Source: Sulfurovum sp.
Lineage (GTDB): Bacteria > Campylobacterota > Campylobacteria > Campylobacterales > Sulfurovaceae
Direction of reading: 5' to 3'
Assembly (NCBI GenBank): GCA_003978375.1
Contig: QNZW01000036.1
Span: 1 to 8,392, forward strand
Length of the DNA stretch: 8,392 nucleotides
The notes below the pieces were generated by a model, which was not told the DNA's origin, did no database searches, and worked only from the letters and a program-made list of their open reading frames with translations. Below, piece after piece: positions 6,195-8,392 of the stretch. The position numbers and the translations under genes were made by a program. Each line of letters begins with the position of its first letter. Positions within the stretch are counted from its first letter, which is position 1.

Positions 6195-7259
6195 ATGGCT
6201 TTATTCGATTGGTTATTTGGACAATTTATTGATGTCATTGAATGGGTAGACAATTCTCAAGATACAATGGTCTATCGTTTCAATAGACAAGGCAATGAAA
6301 TCAAATACGGTGCAAAACTTATTGTACGAGAATCACAAATGGCTGTTTTTGTAAATGAAGGGAAAATAGCAGATATTTTAGCACCTGGTATTTATGAACT
6401 TGAGACAAATAATATACCTATTTTAACCAATTTACAGCATTGGGACCATGGATTTAATTCACCTTTTAAGGCGGAGGTGTACTTTTTAAATACCAAACGT
6501 TTTATTAACTTAAAATGGGGAACAAAAAACCCAATAATGGTACGTGATTCTGAATTTTCTATGGTGAGATTACGTGCTTTTGGTACCTATGAGATACGCA
6601 TCACAGACCCTGAACTTTTTTTAAAAGAGATTGTTGGTACAGATGATCATTTTACTCTTGATGAAATAGAAGAGCAATTGAGTAATCTCATCGTTTCTAA
6701 ATTTTCTACACTTGTGGGAAATGATACTACACCCGTACTTGATTTAGCAAAAAATTATGATGATTTTGGCAAATATATTACTGAACATATTTCACCTTCT
6801 TTTAGGGAATATGGCATTGAACTTGCCAAAGTGACTGTAGAAAATATCTCTCTTCCAGAAGAGGTAGAAAAAGCCTTAGATACACGTACAAGCCGTGAAA
6901 TCACTGGTGATTTAAATAAGCATATACAATACCAAAGTGGTCAAGCCCTTGGCAACAGCAATGGATCAGCATCAGATATGGTTGGAATGGGTGCTGGTAT
7001 GGCTATGGGACAACAGATGGCTAACAGTATGAATACCTCTAATGCATCTACTCCTCCACCACTTCCAAGTTCACAAAAATATTTTATTGCCGTTGAAGAG
7101 AAACCTGAAGGTCCTTATGATTTGAGTACGATTGAAAAATATATTCAAGATGCCATTATTACAAAAGATACACTAATGTGGGCAGAAGGAATGAAAGATT
7201 GGAATGAAGCACGAGATGTTTTACCTACACATTTTAAGCAGTTACCCCCAGCACTCTAA
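6195..7259 (+). CDS. SPFH/band-7 domain protein (YdjI / 'virion core protein'-like) with C-terminal GYF_2 domain
   Basis: A 354-residue protein. Residues 1 to about 240 resemble the YdjI-like branch of the SPFH family: 'MALFDWLFGQFIDVIEW' at the start, 'KLIVRESQMAVFVNEGKI' at 41-58, 'APGIYELET' at 63-71, 'VRLRAFGTYEIRITDPELF' at 124-142, and 'YGIELAKVTVENISLPEEVE' at 206-225. There is no membrane helix; the amphipathic N-terminus probably binds the membrane. A Gly/Met/Ser-rich linker (about 250-285) and 'PPPLP' at 287-291 lead to a GYF_2 domain (about 296-346) with 'GPYDL', 'TLMWAEGMKDW' and 'EARDVLP', a fold that binds proline-rich peptides. B. subtilis YdjI, by memory, ends in a zinc ribbon instead. 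The ATG has AAGGAG at 6182-6187 and lies 1 nt after the telA stop. SPFH proteins form membrane microdomain scaffolds, so a scaffold for the neighbouring XpaC/TelA proteins is a reasonable inference. Confidence 0.86.
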   Translation: MALFDWLFGQFIDVIEWVDNSQDTMVYRFNRQGNEIKYGAKLIVRESQMAVFVNEGKIADILAPGIYELETNNIPILTNLQHWDHGFNSPFKAEVYFLNTKRFINLKWGTKNPIMVRDSEFSMVRLRAFGTYEIRITDPELFLKEIVGTDDHFTLDEIEEQLSNLIVSKFSTLVGNDTTPVLDLAKNYDDFGKYITEHISPSFREYGIELAKVTVENISLPEEVEKALDTRTSREITGDLNKHIQYQSGQALGNSNGSASDMVGMGAGMAMGQQMANSMNTSNASTPPPLPSSQKYFIAVEEKPEGPYDLSTIEKYIQDAIITKDTLMWAEGMKDWNEARDVLPTHFKQLPPAL

Positions 7260-7265
7260 ACATTC

Positions 7266-8392
7266 ATGAAATTTTCTGCTATCAATTTTACCTGTCCCTC
7301 TTGTGGGGCACCTCAAAAGTTTTCACCTGCTACAGGAAAACTTACTTGTGAATTTTGCAGAAAAGAAGAGTTTATACCTCTTTCTGAAAAATCTATCCAT
7401 GAATATAATTTTAATGAGGCAGTAAGTACGCTTGAAGCAGAACAAACACGCACCATTGTCAAAAAAGTGGCCTGTAAAAAATGTGGGGCACATTTTAACT
7501 TAACGCCCTACTCTTTTTCATCTAATTGTCCCTATTGTAATACTCCTGCTATTATAGATTTTATTCAACAAATCACGCCTAAGTCACTCATTCCTTTTCA
7601 TATTACACAACAAAAAGCCAGTGCTATTTTTAAAAAGTGGATTGGTTCACGCTGGTTTGCTCCTAATGCATTTAAAAAGTATTTTAGAGGTGAGACTAAA
7701 CTTGCAGGATATTATTTACCACATTGGACTTATGACAGCAATAGTGTCACATCCTACCATGGATTACGAGGTGACATCTATTATGTAACGGTAAGACAAA
7801 CTATCATGGAAAATGGTAGACCAAGAGAGATACTTGTTCAAGAACCTCGTATACAATGGACACCTGTAAGTGGCACTATTTACTTAAGTTTTGATGATAT
7901 TACAATTGGAGCAAGTCAAACTATTTCTCGTGTTATTTTAAACGCTATAGAACCGTGGGACACAAGCAAGCTTGTTCCTTTTGATGAAAAATATCTTTCT
8001 GGTTTTCAAGCAGAGGAGTACACGATAGGGCTAGACAATGGTTTTGAATTTGCTAAAGCAAAAATGGCATATCATATAGAAAACAATATACATTACGATA
8101 TTGGCGGTGACCAACAACAAATTACTTCTGTACAAACACAACATCATGATATTACGTATAAAAATGTTCTTTTACCTGTATGGACAGCATCTTTTACATG
8201 GAAAAATAAAACATACAGCTACGCCATTAATGCACAAACGGGTAAAATAGTAGGAGACAGACCTTACTCGTATGTAAAGATTGTATTGCTTGTGCTAACC
8301 ATACTCTCTTTTATAGGTGGTATTATCTATCTAGATAAAAAAGGTACACTACAAATATTTAATCCCACCTACCATAGAAGTGTTATCATACA
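7266..8392 (+). CDS. Membrane-anchored protein with two N-terminal zinc ribbons (YdjG-like), 3' end outside window (partial)
   Basis: The frame opens at ATG 7266 and has no stop before the window ends, giving 375 residues so far. Two four-cysteine zinc ribbons are clear: C10/C13/C28/C31 ('CPSCGAPQKF', 'CEFC') and C70/C73/C88/C91 ('CKKCGAHF', 'CPYC'). A long region rich in aromatic residues and beta-prone stretches follows (about 100-330), including 'LAGYYLPHWTYDS' and 'LLPVWTASFTWKNKTYSYAI', then one membrane helix at about 339-356. Such proteins are often mislabelled as primosomal N'/helicase-like because of the ribbons; no helicase motif is present. The plan resembles YdjG, which in B. subtilis is encoded with the SPFH protein YdjI and PspA. 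It starts 6 nt after the SPFH stop without a visible Shine-Dalgarno, so coupling is likely. The only upstream in-frame codons after that stop are ACA and TTC, so the start is certain if the gene is separate. Confidence 0.82.
   Translation, partial: MKFSAINFTCPSCGAPQKFSPATGKLTCEFCRKEEFIPLSEKSIHEYNFNEAVSTLEAEQTRTIVKKVACKKCGAHFNLTPYSFSSNCPYCNTPAIIDFIQQITPKSLIPFHITQQKASAIFKKWIGSRWFAPNAFKKYFRGETKLAGYYLPHWTYDSNSVTSYHGLRGDIYYVTVRQTIMENGRPREILVQEPRIQWTPVSGTIYLSFDDITIGASQTISRVILNAIEPWDTSKLVPFDEKYLSGFQAEEYTIGLDNGFEFAKAKMAYHIENNIHYDIGGDQQQITSVQTQHHDITYKNVLLPVWTASFTWKNKTYSYAINAQTGKIVGDRPYSYVKIVLLVLTILSFIGGIIYLDKKGTLQIFNPTYHRSVII

Noticed and set aside
7266..8392. Primosomal N'/helicase or transcription factor IIB-like role for the zinc-ribbon protein
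   Set aside because: Only the short cysteine motifs suggest this; there are no helicase motifs, and a membrane helix at about 339-356 points to an envelope role.

Overview
The window is AT-rich and every recognisable gene lies on the + strand. The organism is most likely a member of the Campylobacterota (the former Epsilonproteobacteria), perhaps Sulfurovum- or Sulfurimonas-like. This rests on the low GC, the short tightly packed genes, a periplasmic c-type cytochrome, and the gene order coaBC - uppS - prepilin peptidase - LptF/G permease - truA. From memory, close relatives such as Campylobacter jejuni have nearly the same order. The genus is inference.

Region 1 (1-3484) is a compact housekeeping cluster. 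It holds the C-terminal end of CoaBC (coenzyme A synthesis), UppS (undecaprenyl diphosphate, the lipid carrier precursor for the cell envelope), a type IV prepilin peptidase, an LptF/LptG-type lipopolysaccharide export permease and the tRNA pseudouridine synthase TruA. Gaps run from 3 nt to an 8-nt overlap, so this is almost certainly one operon that begins left of the window.

Region 2 (3485-4035) is a 197-nt spacer with a degenerate 24-nt tandem repeat and a probable promoter, followed by a single-gene unit for a small monoheme cytochrome c.

Region 3 (4036-8392) is the notable part: a new transcription unit with its own probable promoter and an overlapping palindrome. It encodes in order a 31-aa single-pass membrane microprotein, an XpaC-family four-helix membrane protein, a TelA/KlaA/YaaN-family protein, an SPFH protein with a C-terminal GYF_2 domain, and a protein with two zinc ribbons and a membrane anchor, cut by the window end. 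XpaC and TelA homologues are paired in Bacillus subtilis (xpaC-yaaN). SPFH and zinc-ribbon membrane proteins are paired there in the PspA-linked ydjGHI set. Here the two modules form one unit, headed by an apparently undescribed microprotein. The likely theme is envelope or membrane-stress homeostasis. That is inference from family associations; nothing in the sequence proves a substrate or trigger.

No RNA genes, insertion sequences, CRISPR arrays or convincing - strand genes were seen.
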